A stretch of 64,000 bases of DNA from Sporodiniella umbellata (Eukaryota; Mucoromycota; Mucoromycetes; Mucorales; Rhizopodaceae): the NCBI GenBank assembly GCA_025677835.1, contig JAIXMR010000097.1, positions 43,837 through 107,836 on the forward strand, in the 5' to 3' direction. The translations under genes and the position numbers were made by a program. The notes beneath the pieces were generated by a model. It saw nothing but the letters and a program-made list of their open reading frames with translations. It ran no database searches and had not been told where the DNA came from. Shown piece by piece: positions 10,628 to 24,117 of the stretch (the stretch's first letter is position 1; each line of letters begins with the position of its first letter).

Positions 10628-13195
10628 TTATTTGGATTTAAAAGAGTCCTGTACATGCTGAACAGCTGTTTGAAGCTCGTTGTCAGGGTATCCTAACCGC
10701 TTAGACCAAATCTTTCCGGAAAGGCCCCTTGAGATATCATCGTTGTCTGGTGCTTGTTCTTTTATGGATATAAATGTGTTATAGTCGCCTACCATACGCT
10801 CCAGCCAAACTTTTTTGAGTCTGTATTCTTCTCTTTTGACTCTCCATTCAGACCAATGAGGAAGGACTACATCAAAACCGTACCGAACTCCAGTACGAAG
10901 AGCAATATAAAAATGCTCAGATATAAGGATAGCCAACAGTGTGAAAATAGGAGTATAGGCAGAATGAATATTCGTAGAAGGATGGAAAAGGTAAGCAAAA
11001 GAGCTCATAGTTATAGACGAGAGCCATACTAATGTCTCGAGGTTCCCTAACCAAGGACCAATACTTTCTGCTCGTGCAGGCACAGGGCGTCTTTTGAATA
11101 GATTTTTTAAGTAAAACTTAATGACTCAAAAGTACAAACAAAGCTGCTCCTTACCTAGTATATTTGCAAACTTTAACAGCGTCTCCACGGAGTTCTACCC
11201 AATTATTTATCATGCAGAAGAAAGAGGTTAGAGGCCACACAGTAGAAAACATGCTCACATAACCAAACTATGAAACAAAACAAAGAAAAGGAACTTAATA
11301 AGAAGTTCGAATTCACATGTGTAGATGAGCTTACTTGAATAACCATTTCTGCATAATCCATAAATATGTTGTACTCATCCAAACTTACTTCGTTGTACAC
11401 TTTTTGCATAAATTTTAATTCATCTTCGCTGTTTGCTTCTCTTTCCGCCATTTCTTTGGAATTAGGTGTCTTTTCTTTGTGCAGAACTTTTTCTGTCACT
11501 CTTTGAGCTTTAGGTTTTATTTTGTTAAGCACAAAAGGTACTACCATTTCAGTAATAAAGCCTATGACTTGACCAGTGACTATAAAGTAAACAAGCTGTG
11601 AACGTAATCTTTGGAAATCGACAGTTTTGTGCTCATGGCTAACGTTGAATTGAACAAGATAAGGCAATACATGGTCGCCAAAGGGTATATATAGCCATGC
11701 AGTTATAAACTTTCAAGAAATCAAATGAGTGTACTCTTCAAAAATTGCTCCTTACCAAAGACATATAGCCAACCAAAAAGTTTGCAATGAAAATCTTTTG
11801 TGTATAATGATAGTCATAAGAAGCGTTAGTTTTGTGCATTTCCCAGTCATTCAGCGTCTTCATCCACTTGCTGTAGAAGCTTATCATCTTGGGGATAAAA
11901 AGAACATATCCTACGGTAGGCGCATAATGCTAAATGACGTATAAGAAAAATTCGAATTGTACATGAGTCTATAGGGCTTACTAAGTATTGACTAAAAGGG
12001 CCGTTGTAGTATTCGTGCAAAAATAACTGAAGCATAAAAACAAAGGCGACAATCAAGCTCAAAAAGACTGCACCGACAGCTATTCCAGGCAGGGCAACCA
12101 AACGTCGACCGAGTAATCGATAGACAGACACTTCAGGTGTATCTTCTCCCGTGACGCGATCTTTAGTCCATGTGTCGCCCTTAAACTCTGCCCTTCTTTT
12201 TTGGTTTTTGGAGTAGTTTCTTACACCCCACTGAATTGCCAGGTCCTTTTCTTTGCGTTTCCAATCTTCCAAAAATACAAGGGCCCATAGAAGCATTGCA
12301 ATTGAGTACCATAGAGCAAGCGTGTTTGAATGGGTAAAGTGAACAAATATACCCAAAACAGAAGGTACACTAAGCCATAAAAAGTAATTTTGAAGGAAAG
12401 CGAAATAATAGGCGATCTTTTCTCCAAAATGGTTTCGGATGGACAGCAGGTCGTTTTCTGTAATAAGCCATTTTGTAGACCAAGACGTAATCCATTTCTG
12501 TTGGGTTTAGATAAATGTCAATATATGTATATCCATATTTTTTTTTTTTTAAAAAAAAAAAGTACACAATCTTACATGGTTGAACTCATCATTATGTAAC
12601 GGCAAAATAGCCTCGATATACTCATCTGTTTCTGTTGATATACCTGCACCACCTTCTTCTTTTGGATGGGTAATGATCTCATAGACTAATCTTAGGCGCT
12701 CTGATTCCGTCAATTCCTGAAATGTTTGAATATCCGATACATCATCAATGTCATCTACGCGTACTCCCAACAGGAAATCGCGTACTCTAGTATGCATCAG
12801 CGATAGCTCTTTCATGTCTTTAAGTCTCACCTTTCTTGACGATAGGCCTTTTTGAGAGATTGAAGCGGGCAGCTTATCAACAACAGCAAAGATGTAGGTT
12901 CTTTTCCAGGTCTTATTTGATAGCGAAGTCCAACAGAAGCCAACCGCATAGTAATACTATTGATAGACTCTGTTACCTTCTGCTCCAGTTCTTTTTTCGA
13001 CAAAACGTCCTTCTTTTTTCCTTTCGATTTGAGATTAACTGGGTATTTGAAGTGTATTACATAGTCGACACCAGCATTTTTATCTAAAACCATCTTACTA
13101 GAGTTTGGCTTCAACACCTGCTCTTGTGCTAGAGGAAACAGGTGAGAAAACTCTTTAGGGCCGTGATTTGATAACAGAGCAGCTTTTTCTGTCAT
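10628..13195 (-). CDS. Anoctamin/TMEM16-family membrane protein (scramblase or ion channel)
   Basis: Seven exons: 12831..13195, 12576..12786, 11982..12497, 11756..11929, 11335..11709, 11155..11267, 10628..11090; 738 residues, a normal size for fungal TMEM16. After a cytosolic N-terminal domain (VRDFLLGVRVDDI) comes the family signature around KWITSWSTKW, then FGEKIAYYFAFLQNYFLWL at the first membrane helix. Later blocks are LNDWEMHKTNASY, ANFLVGYMSLFITAWLYIPF and KVYNEVSLDEYNIFMDYAEM, the last holding acidic residues typical of the calcium-binding helices. Many hydrophobic helices follow. Fungal members include lipid scramblases and the ER-plasma-membrane tether Ist2; which activity this one has cannot be read from sequence. 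Intron 12498..12575 contains a T13A11 tract. Confidence 0.88.
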
Positions 13196-14263
13196 GAAAA
13201 AAAAAAAAGCAAAGAAAATAAAAAATAGCTGAACAAAAAAGAAAAAAGAAGTAAAGACAATAAAAAATAACTAAATTGGTACGGTTGATTTTTATTTGGT
13301 AGAACTCCAAAATAGATTTGGCGCACTTAATTATTTTTTGGCACACCTTTCTAGTACATATTTTTTTATTTCTAGCACGATTTGACAATAGAATTTGGGA
13401 CGAATTGATTTTATTTGGTTCTACATCTTTTACACATTAACATGGCCTTCATCAACTTTATTGAGTTAAGCATTGACGATGACTAAACATGACAGCATTC
13501 TTTCTATACCACACTAAATGTTTGTTAATACACTACATTGAGAGACTTCTTTGAATTATGCCTTGTATAAAATCTGAAACTCATAAGGCATCTCTCAGTA
13601 ATATATAAACTATAGGATTCGATGGTTTGTCCAGTCATTTCAAAACCCTCGGTTTCTTGTCGCCTTTTAAGTGTAGGGTATAATTAAATCATTTATCTGT
13701 TTTTAACTACGCCACGTTGTTTAAAACGTCTAATATTTTTTAAATTTGAAGAATTGTTATGTTTATAAAGATTTAAGAGCAAGTTCTACTTTGTATAAAT
13801 TACGCCGTTTCTCATCATGCAGCCAAAGTGGAGCTCCTAAGTGCAGCACTGCCAGCGACAAAGGTATGTTATTTAGTCAACTCTTACTATTTTAAACTTT
13901 CAATTGACCTTATCGTTTGTAAATATAGGCTTCTCAATGCTTGTAAAAAGGCCGCTCGATGAAAGCAGAACAAATGACGTTTCCCAAGAGTCTACTTGTT
14001 AATGTCGCTTTTTATCAATGAAAAAATGTTTCTAAATTGTACTATTAAAATAAAATTCATACTGATTTTCCTACGGTGTGAATAATTTTACCAGCAAAAT
14101 CTTTGTATCTACAAGCAGCCATTCATCCACTCCGTTCTTTGAACGAGACTTAAAAGAATGATAATGGTATTATTGATAAATTAGGTCAAGTCACAGGGAG
14201 TACCCAAGGTAACATAAAATATAGACAAATTATATTTAACGTCTAATTCAACTTATTACAGAT
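13196..14263. other. Intergenic; possible decayed coding scraps only
   Basis: About 1.07 kb, AT-rich. A short plus-strand stretch near 13818-13870 reads as an alanine-rich peptide ending in a good donor (GTATGT), but I could not join it to a convincing downstream exon. Nothing here is supportable as a gene. Confidence 0.35.
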
Positions 14264-14554
14264 ATGTTGGTATATTTAAAATCTGTAAAGCACAATGTTT
14301 GTTTGGTTTCTATTGACTTTGCTGGATTAACAACCAGAGCCCATGATAGTGTACAGCTTATTGAAACTAGTCCTGCAATCAAAAAAATAGTCATAGAAAC
14401 GTTTACCGCTGCTAATGAGCTCTTCTTGTTTGATGCTGAAAGCTTGACAATGGATACTGAACTTTTGGAAAAGTTTAATTGTAGAAAGAAAATTGTACAA
14501 AGATCAAAGCAATTAAAACTATATGTGTATCTCTTTTCGTTATATTACTTTTAA
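14264..14554 (+). CDS. Uncharacterised ORF or gene fragment
   Basis: An ATG-started frame of 96 codons with ordinary amino-acid composition (LVSIDFAGLTTRAHDSVQ). It has no recognised domain, signal or membrane segment. It sits in a gene-poor interval 180 bp from a Merlin-like transposase scrap on the other strand, so it may be a piece of a decayed mobile element. The 3' end turns hydrophobic and aromatic just before the stop, which is typical of reading into non-coding DNA. It could be a chance ORF. Confidence 0.2.
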   Translation: MLVYLKSVKHNVCLVSIDFAGLTTRAHDSVQLIETSPAIKKIVIETFTAANELFLFDAESLTMDTELLEKFNCRKKIVQRSKQLKLYVYLFSLYYF

Positions 14555-14731
14555 ACATACCGAGTAATTCTAAAAAACAAAGTACTACTTGAAAGTTTTT
14601 AGTTTTAATTACGGTCTGGAGTTATAGAAGTTATGGGATATTTATAAAATAAATGAGAGTATTCACAAATTCTTTCTAACGAAACCAAGATGGGCTGTTT
14701 GGGCTAGTATTATGGCAGATTTTAACAGCCT

Positions 14732-14883
14732 TTAAATCTTCAATTCAGGCTTTTCTACGCCTCCAAGAACCCATTTTCCATCAGTTCCATTGCCTCTTCC
14801 ATGCTTTCTTTTAGCGAACTTAGACTCGTCAATTTGTACGATGGTATTTCTACCACCCGTTTTGATGGTACTGCTATTATCAT
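14732..14883 (-). pseudogene. Fragment of Merlin/IS1016-type (ISXO2-like) DDE transposase
   Basis: About 50 codons on the minus strand. They contain TIVQIDESKFAKRKHGRG and then KWVLGGVEK, the signature around the first catalytic Asp and the WV(F/L)GG(I/V)E block of ISXO2-domain transposases. These occur in bacterial IS1595/IS1016 elements and eukaryotic Merlin transposons. The frame ends at a TAA soon after GGVEKPELKI, and nothing recognisable of the rest of the catalytic core follows, so the copy is dead. A longer minus-strand ORF at 14918..15175 might be upstream sequence of the same element but shows no clear motif. Confidence 0.6.
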
Positions 14884-15259
14884 AAGAAAAAGAGAAAATA
14901 GTTAATAGCGCTTTTGTTCAAAATCCTAAAATATCAATAAAATGAAATATTGTATGTTTCTGGGAATACAAATCTCTATGCTTATTTTTATTACTAAAAA
15001 TAGAAATATTTAAAAATCCCTCCTCAGAGGTAAAATAGCCCTTTGATTTTATACTTGAAGTCCAGACTGACCTTGTTATTGCAGTAAGATCACAGCAAGT
15101 CTGTAGTTTAAAAACAATCCTGCATTTTAAAATTAGCCTCCCCCTTTGAGTTGTACTGATGTAGAGTTCAGACAAGAAAGAGTGTTTTGGTATTGAAAAG
15201 ATTTAAAAGATCAATGTGACAAGTTTTATTATGAATTATGATAGTAATGAGTATGCAGC
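14884..15259. other. Intergenic between transposase scrap and kinase 3' end
   Basis: AT-rich. It contains an 85-codon minus-strand frame (14918..15175) with no motif and no clear splice partners. No gene called. Confidence 0.3.
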
Positions 15260-17778
15260 CTACAAGTAGTCGCTCTTGTTTAAATCCAAAAAGTCTATTA
15301 GCTTGTGGTACAAGAATTTATAAGCCCATAGGTTTCCTTTAAGTCGCTTGACGTCTACTATAAACAAACCCGGCAAGTTTTCGAAACGGCATACCTCAAC
15401 CAGAAAGCGGACTTCTTCTCCATTGTCAATAGCTGCCTCGCCGTATATAGGCTTGAGTCCTTCCTCTTTTCGTTTGGAAGCTTTTCTTCGTATGCATTTG
15501 AGTGCAAATACTCCATCCTCTTTATCAGCCAAAGTCTCTATACCTAAAATACGTAAAATACGTGACACATCGTCCATAATTTGCTTTGGTGGCCGCGAAG
15601 TCAAAGCAGTACGGTCGATAGGCCCTTGATGGATCTGAATGTTTGTATTTGTCTCCTCAGTCTTCATAAAAGCAAGCCCATTCGTGCTCTGGGTTCTTCC
15701 GCGATTTATGGAGCTTGTCTCGGGTATTCCAATAAAATCAGAGGTATGCTTCAGCTTTTTTTTTGAACTGTCATATAGTTGTGACTCTATCTCTTGTATT
15801 TTGACAGCTGATTCTGCTGGTTTTGACCTCTTCTTTATCCAGTTGATTACTTTTTTCCCCTTTCTTTTTGCTTCGCTTTTATTTTCTTGTGTTTGAGTAG
15901 TAAGACTACCTGACTGTCTTGGGTGCCTTGAAGACTCTTTGTTGAAGAAATTAAGAGGGCTGATGGATTCAGTTGTAGATATTTTTGTTTTTCTATAAAT
16001 TGTTTTTCGTACAGCTGAAATAGTAAATCGACTGGAGTCTGTGGGCTCCGGATCCGGCTGAGCTCCTGATGAAATAAGAGAGGTAGAGCTGCTAACAAAG
16101 AGTTGGTCAGGTGCAGCTGAAGTAGTAGCTCTATTAGAAATTGTAGATGTTCTATGGACTTTATTGTCTTTGGAAGAAACAGAGCTGTGTGTGGAGGTAG
16201 TTAAACCAGACTCAGAAAAGCTGGGTGATCGACTGCTTTTTTCAACAAAACGGGAAAGCGCAGATTTTGCAGTCAAGCTTTCTTCGGTAGGACAAGGGGT
16301 GATCAGGGAGACGTTGCCGATCGTCGAAGTCTCAGAACGATCAGCCTCATCGTTTTTTGACGATTTGCTAAGGAAATCCAAAGGATCGTCTTTGGGCAAT
16401 TCGCTGGATAGATTAGACGTTGAAATGGATTTCTCAAGCTGGTTTTCGGTTGAAGTTGTTACTTCCGGTATGGTGGGTGGCGAACGAACTTCTTTAATTG
16501 GCTTCCGATTAACAAAATTGGGTATATTGTAAGACCTGACAAGTCCGTGCCTGAAAGGCTTGCTGGAATCATTAAATGCCCAGTCTTTTTCGGACTTGAG
16601 AAAACCAGAGTTCGTGACAGGTGCAAAGCGATCGTTTTTTTCCAGCAATTGAGCCTTGCGTAAAAAAGAGCTTTTTTCAGCGGATGTCTTTTTTTCGCGA
16701 CCCAGTACATCACTAAAATCATCTAGCCAGGCGTGGCTGATAACAAAATCCAGGGTACAGCGTTTTGCAGGATCCGGGACAAGCATTTTATCGAGAAGAT
16801 CACGTGCCTGGAGACTGACATGAGAAGGAAATATAAGGCGGGTAGAGATGATGTAGCGGTAAAGCTGGTGAATATCATCGCCGTCGGGATTGGATGGGTC
16901 GTCGTCAAATGGAAGAAATCCACAGAGCATGGCGAATAGTATAACACCGCACGACCAAATGTCCACAGCAGAACCTGCATAAAGTCCAGCATTTACAACC
17001 AGCTCTGGAGCAGCGTAACAAGGGGATCCACACGTGGTGGACATCATATCGTCAGCAGCGGTAGAAAACTGATTGGCAAAACCAAAGTCTGTGATAAGAA
17101 TATTTCGGTTCTTTTCGATCAACACGTTTTCCTACAGAACAATGGCTAAGTTTGTTTTTGTTTGTGTCTTTGCTTTACCAATTTTAGATCACGATGAACT
17201 ATCTTGCACTTATGCATGTATTGTATGCCACTTATAAGCTGTGCAAAAAACTTTTTTGCGTCTTTTTCTTTGAGATATCTATGTGCCAATATGTGCTCAA
17301 ACAATTCGCCTCCTATAGATTAGCAATTAATTTGATATTCTCAATTTAAAGCCCAAATTACCAGAAGCATACTCCAATACAAGGCCTACATATTTTTCGG
17401 TTTCTACCACATCATATAACTTGACAATGTAAGGGTGATTTAAATTCTATAGATTTATGGTTTGTGAGCATAGTGCGAAAGAAATGCTGTAACTTTACTT
17501 TTAATATCGAAATCTCCCTTTCAACTTTATTTATGCGACTATCGGATCCAACTCCGTCTTTTCTTATCAATTTGATTGCAACCTGAAATGAAATTCAATA
17601 ATCATTTATTATACAAGTGGACTACCTCTTCACCAGTTTGCGAGTGCACGCCTAGCTTCACTTTTCCATACTCTCCCTCTCCCAGAGTTTGTAATAGAGT
17701 GTAAGGTCCAAGCTGATTGTGTTTTATTTGTGCTGGTCTTTTTGGAAACTGTTTTGTTTTTGTAGCTGCTTGAATCAT
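15260..17778 (-). CDS. KIN4: KIN4-like CAMK-family Ser/Thr kinase with C-terminal KA1 domain
   Basis: Exons 17626..17778, 17499..17582, 17362..17446, 17179..17312, 15260..17131; 775 residues. The kinase domain is complete: glycine loop [16 protein letters not shown] lysine in [10 protein letters not shown], catalytic loop [16 protein letters not shown], activation segment [10 protein letters not shown], and the Kin4-type insert [18 protein letters not shown] long Ser/Thr-rich linker follows. The last 100 residues ([13 protein letters not shown] ... [20 protein letters not shown]) look like a KA1 membrane/autoinhibitory domain. Yeast Kin4 delays mitotic exit when the spindle is mispositioned; Kin1/Snf1-type kinases are more distant alternatives. 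The start is the ATG at 17778; the frame upstream only offers a TTG. Upstream DNA is nearly pure A tracts. Confidence 0.85.
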
Positions 17779-17842
17779 AGCAGCAAGTTTATGTATCAAA
17801 AAAAAAAAAAGAAAAAAAAAAAAAAAGAAATAAGAGTTTATA

Positions 17843-17881
<39 letters not shown>

Positions 17882-18100
17882 TTTTCTTGGAAAAAATAAA
17901 AAAAAATAAGGGGGTGGTAGAGAGAACGATACTCTGTGTGAGCTCAGGGATAAGAAAAATAAAAATAAACAAATAGTACTTTTAGTCTTTTTTGTTGTTG
18001 TTTTTATAGAAGATTTTCAGGAACAAGCTATGTGCTTTTCTAAAGAGAAAAAAAAGAATGAAATGAATGAATAAGAAGCTGCTTTAGATGCTGGGTATTG
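17779..18100. other. A-rich intergenic region
   Basis: Kinase promoter side joined to the 3' end of the next gene. It is dominated by A runs (17800-17830, 17850-17878). No ORF with informative content. Confidence 0.4.
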
Positions 18101-18635
18101 TTAGCAAAATGGCAAGTAAGAGAGCCAGCTTTTGGGTTGTGAACGCGATATGCCGCCAACGCTGCTATCTAAGCTGCAGATGTCCTCCTCATCACTATCG
18201 CTATCACTGTCGCCGTAATTATGAATACTTTCTTTTAGTAACTGATCCGTCCAAAGAAGATATACACTCTCATTTTCATCATTTGGATTCACGGTAGAAG
18301 CTACAAAAGTTATCAAATAAGCATGTGGATTTGGGTAATTTTTTTCTGTAATTACAAATGGATGTTGCTCCATATCGACTATTATTTAAAGAAGACGGAT
18401 TGCTTTCTTTTCGTAAGCAAAGTTAGTACGTGTTATGAAAAGAGATAAACTACCTGTTTTTTTTTCCAACACATACGCGATTGACGAAGCTGAAGAGGTA
18501 GCGGTGGAAGGAACTTCTTGGTAGGTCATCTAGAGAAATAGATATGAATCAGTATCGAGTAAGCAAGCAGAGGAAGGTTCTGTATACCTTTTCGTTTTGA
18601 AAAATTGTACTGGGAATATTCGTATAGGTAGCCAT
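18101..18635 (-). CDS. Small uncharacterised protein with acidic Ser/Asp stretch
   Basis: Exons 18588..18635, 18454..18529, 18101..18378; 133 residues starting MATYTNIPSTIFQNEK. The splice sites are good (GTATAC/CTCTAG and GTAGTT/AATAG) and keep one frame. The N-terminal third is Ser/Thr-rich. The centre (HPFVITEKNYPNPHAYLITF) looks folded. An acidic run DSDSDSDEED precedes a short C-terminal end. There is no signal peptide or membrane segment. I do not recognise the family. The consistent splicing supports a real gene, but the exact start (two in-frame ATGs, one at the start of exon 2) is uncertain. Confidence 0.55.
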
Positions 18636-19098
18636 AGGAGAAAAAAAATAGAAATAAAAACAAAAATATAGAAGATTGTCGTTTTATTTGTAATTCAAGA
18701 GGTTTTCTTTTAAAACGTTGATTGGTGGGCCTCACTCAGCTTTAATTCTATACATGATTAAAACGTAAGTTCTCCCCTTCTCCTATTTTTTAAAAAAAAA
18801 AAAGAAAACCTTAGGTCACACACCTATGACTGGATCATTAATTTTCTGGTAGAAAGTCTAGAAAAAAAAAAGCGGCTCTTGTCTGAAAACGCTCAATTTA
18901 GAATGAATATTAAAAACTGGCTAATCGTGAGCAAAATTGATAAATTTGGGAATCGTATGCGTGTAAATATGCAACTTGACAACACATTGAGCAGTTTTAT
19001 TTATGGAGAAATGAAGTTGATGAAATTCATCAAAAAATGAGCATATGATACGTTGATAGTATTTAGAATATGAAAAAGTGTAGATGTTAAGGGAGGGC
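18636..19098. other. Intergenic, nothing recognised
   Basis: AT-rich spacer with an A12 run near 18791. Small ORFs on the minus strand (18921..19106) have no motif. It should hold the 3' UTR of the GH72 gene and the promoter of the small protein gene. Confidence 0.35.
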
Positions 19099-20764
19099 CT
19101 AGACAAATAGAAAAACTACGGCTGCTGTTGAGGCCAAAAGAATGAGATGTGGTACAAAGATTGTTGTACCAATGGAAGGCGTGTTTGTGTTCGGAACATA
19201 GGGATCATTGGTACTGTCCGTCGGTTCAGAAGGATTGTTCGAGTTGGGAGAAACATTGGCGCACTTTTGGACATCGTGTCTTCTGGGCTTCACTTCCTGC
19301 CCAAGTCCTTCATAGTTACAATTCTTTTCCTTTTTGGAGTGCGAATCATAGAGCCAGCTTAGCTTATCACGAGGAGAACAGAAAGAGAACATACCATACT
19401 CTCCTTTTTCTGCATCACCATTAATATCAGCACATGAAGTTAAAGAGCACATAACGTCTAACTGAACACCAAGAGTATTATTACTAGACGTATCGGCAGT
19501 TGCTTTGACATGTTCAGAAGCGACACATTCAAGGTTTTCTACCATACACTGGCATGCTCCTTCGGATGGTGTTGGTGGTAAAACAGAAGACGCTTTCCAG
19601 TGGTCCGACATTTCGGGACAAGCAGCTGTTGACTTTTGTTCCTGATAAGTATCCAATGTGACGCCATTAGGCTGGACCCTTTCTAGTTGCCGTTGTAAGT
19701 TTTGAAAGTCAGGAAGTTCTACAGCATTTCCTTGATCGTCAATACTGACAAGCCCATACTGGTTATTTTCTTGGGTCCACTCGTAAACAATACCACCAGA
19801 CCAAGTATGAGTCATGTCAGGTCCATAGAGTGCAGCAACCTCGGTAAACGGCCGGGGTATCACCAGATTGCAACCGTACTCTGAAAGAAAGACGGGTTTA
19901 CTATAGCTTTCAAACTCTTTGGTGCGTTCTCTATAGCCTGAAAGTTCAAAGCTTGAGGTACCGCACCATTCATATAGATTGACACCAAAAAAATCTGCCT
20001 ATGTATTTTCTTTTTCATTAGTATACTAAGACCCGTCCCCTTCTCCCCTCCCCCTTTAATGCAATTTACCTGAGATTCCTCATCCCCACAGTTAAAGTAA
20101 CTTTTTATATCGTCACGAATAAATTCATCATCATTGCTTGCATACCCTACAGCAATATTCTTCTTAGTAGACCTCACGTACTGTTTAATGTCACGAAGAG
20201 AAGCTTTGACGTAAGCAGAAGCCAGAGTACTCGTCTTGTCATTTGTTACTTCGTTTCCTGCAATAAAAGCAAATAGATTGTCATAGTTTATGAATGCATC
20301 CACAGTTGCTTTATAGGCATTGTAAAGGTGAATAGTATATTCTGGTGTTTTTCGGTTCACAGAAAATTTAGGTGTGGCAATATCGAGGATTAAGTATATC
20401 CCTGCATCTGCAAATGATTTCATACAGTCATCGTGGTTCAAAGTGGGGTCTACCTCATATACCCGGAGCACATTGGTTCCAAGCTTAGCCATCATAGCTG
20501 CATCTCTGGCACAGGCAGCAGGATTAGCTAAGGGATCCATAATTCCGCTTTTGACCTGTCCCCTAGGCTGGTAGGCTACTCTATCATACAGACCATGTTT
20601 TTTTTTAAAAAAAAATCTTTTCTATACGAAAAAAAATTGATTTACCCTTTAATGAAAAACTGTTCTTTAGTTACAGAGTCAAAAAATTTAGAGCCTTGAG
20701 TGATGATTGGATTCAAAGCGAAGGCTGAGCTAGCACATAGTAAAATAATAACCGAGAGTTTCAT
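19099..20764 (-). CDS. GPI-anchored 1,3-beta-glucanosyltransferase (GH72, with X8/CBM43)
   Basis: Exons 20646..20764, 20070..20580, 19099..19998; 509 residues. It cuts and re-ligates beta-1,3-glucan chains at the cell surface (Gas/Gel/Phr family). Order of features: a signal peptide (MKLSVIILLCASSAFA), GVAYQPRG, the acid/base glutamate in FIAGNEVTND, YEWCG, the nucleophile glutamate in FLSEYGCN, and TWSGGIVYEWTQENNQYG. A cysteine-rich X8 module follows (CQCMVENLECVAS, MCSLTSCADINGD). The end is a Ser/Pro/Asn-rich stalk and a hydrophobic tail (HLILLASTAAVVFLFV) typical of a GPI signal. Both catalytic glutamates are present, so it should be active. The first intron has a T9A9 tract. Confidence 0.92.
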
Positions 20765-21027
20765 TTGCAAAATGTCAAGAAAAAAAAAAAAAGAATGAAA
20801 AAGAAGTAGCTTGATCTGATGTTCTTTTGTAGTAAAGTCTGTTCTCAAAATTATAAAAGAATGCTATGCTAGGGGACAGGGAATGGAATGGCCCAAGGGG
20901 GAGAAAAGAAAAAAAAAGAAGTTGTGAAGACGTATGGCATTCTTTTAATATTCATGAATTTTTTTTATTACACAATTATACAAAACATAGTGTTTTTTTT
21001 AAGTTAAAATCAAGGAGAGGATACAAG

Positions 21028-22736
<1,709 letters not shown>

Positions 22737-23154
22737 TGCTTAACGGTAAAAAAGGCTTATTTACAAAGAAAAAAAAAAGAAAACCCTCCCCAAAAAAATA
22801 TTTGCCATCTAAAGGGAGGGGGGCCCTTCCGGAGAATAAAAACCTCACCTGCCAAAAACACTAGGGGGGGTTGTCAGCTTTCAGTTCCTTTTTTTTTTTT
22901 ACTTATACAAGAGACAGGTAAAACAATCCTTATCACAGCTACGCTTCAAAAATTGCAGGACTTCCTTTCTGATCTCTGACAAGCTTAATTCGTTGTTATC
23001 TATTTTTTAAACAATAAGGCTCAGTACAGTCAACCTTCTGACGTCACCTTTAATATTTTTTTTTTTTTTTACAAGTCCCGTCCCAAGCTTAACGCTCAAA
23101 ATAATCTGAAAAAAAGCTTTTCCCTTTCAAACCAGAAGTTTACTCTCTTTACAA
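22737..23154. promoter_or_regulatory. Shared bidirectional promoter region of ATP2 and ATP16
   Basis: 418 bp separate the two start codons of divergently transcribed F1-ATPase subunit genes, so both promoters lie here. It contains pyrimidine/purine-rich tracts, a G7 run at about 22864 and T tracts near 22890 and 23050 that would exclude nucleosomes. I could not identify a specific factor-binding site. Confidence 0.6.
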
Positions 23155-23922
23155 ATGAACGTTCTCGCCAGATCTGCCCGCGCTGCTGCTAAGCCTATTC
23201 GTTTGGGTAAAGTACTGCCAAACTATTTTTTTTTTTTTTTTTTTCAATTTGTTTATTCGATTTTCGCCTAGCCCGTTTCTATGCCTCTGAAGCTCCTGCC
23301 TCTACTGATGCCCTCCGCTTGACTTTCGTTGTCCCCCACAAGGTAATTAGAAGAATTAGAAAGAACGACTTTTTGATTTACGCTTCTTTTTTATCACTAT
23401 TATTATTATTACTATTATTATTATTATTATTATTATTGTTCTACTAGAGCTTTTATAAGGCCACCACTGTTCAACAAGTCAACTTGGCCGCTACTTCTGG
23501 TGACATGGGTATCCTTGCCAACCACGTTCCTACCATCGAACAATTGAACCCTGGCATTGTCGAAATCATTGAAAGCTCTGAAGTCACCAAGAAATTCTTC
23601 GGTATAAAAAAACGTTTCGTGGATGTACATACAGCAGTTCTAAACAAATAATAGTCTCTGGTGGTTTTGCTACCATCAACCCTGACAGCTCCCTCAACAT
23701 CAACGCTGTCGAAGCTTCTCCTCTTGAAGAATTTTCTCTTGAAGTAAACAGCAAATCATATATTATAAGAGATGACTGACTCCAATGTTACAATAGCGCG
23801 TTCAAACCAGTCTTGCTGAAGCTCAAGGTAAGGCCTCTAGCGCCTCTACTGAACAAGAAAAGGCCGCTGCCAAGATCGAAGTTGAAGTTTATGAAGCCCT
23901 CCAACATGCTTTGACCAAATAA
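23155..23922 (+). CDS. ATP16: Mitochondrial F1-ATP synthase subunit delta
   Basis: Exons 23155..23206, 23272..23342, 23448..23601, 23655..23743, 23797..23922; 163 residues. It is the central-stalk subunit of F1, homologous to bacterial epsilon. An arginine/alanine-rich presequence (MNVLARSARAAAKPIR) leads to the beta-sandwich: LRLTFVVPHKSFYKA, VNLAATSGDMGILANHVPTI, EQLNPGIVEI, FVSGGFATINPDSSL. The C-terminal end is a helical hairpin (QTSLAEAQ ... VEVYEALQHALTK). It is coded with the same C-rich codon bias as ATP2 across the shared promoter. Intron 2 holds a (TTA)n microsatellite at about 23400-23438. Confidence 0.93.
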
Positions 23923-24117
23923 ATTATATAATTGTCTATAGTTAAAAGGATAGGTGAACACAATAAAGATTGGCTTATTTTTTTTTTTATTGGTTATTCC
24001 AGGGCAAAGACACTGCCCCTTACGAAGAATCGACTCCTGTGACTGATTTATTCTTTTTTTACTTTTTTTTTTTTTTTTTTTTATTATTATTATTAAACCA
24101 TTCCTACCTGCTTTCAC

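Noticed and set aside
12787..12830. Apparent frameshift near the start of the anoctamin gene
   Set aside because: A 44-bp intron with GTGAGA and CTAG ends joins the frames and gives the expected VRDFLLGVR motif.
14918..15175. 85-codon minus-strand ORF next to the Merlin-like fragment
   Set aside because: It could be the upstream part of the same element, but no zinc-finger or transposase motif could be read in any frame.
23788..24117. 109-codon minus-strand ORF after ATP16
   Set aside because: It is antisense to the ATP16 last exon plus homopolymer tracts; no coding evidence.
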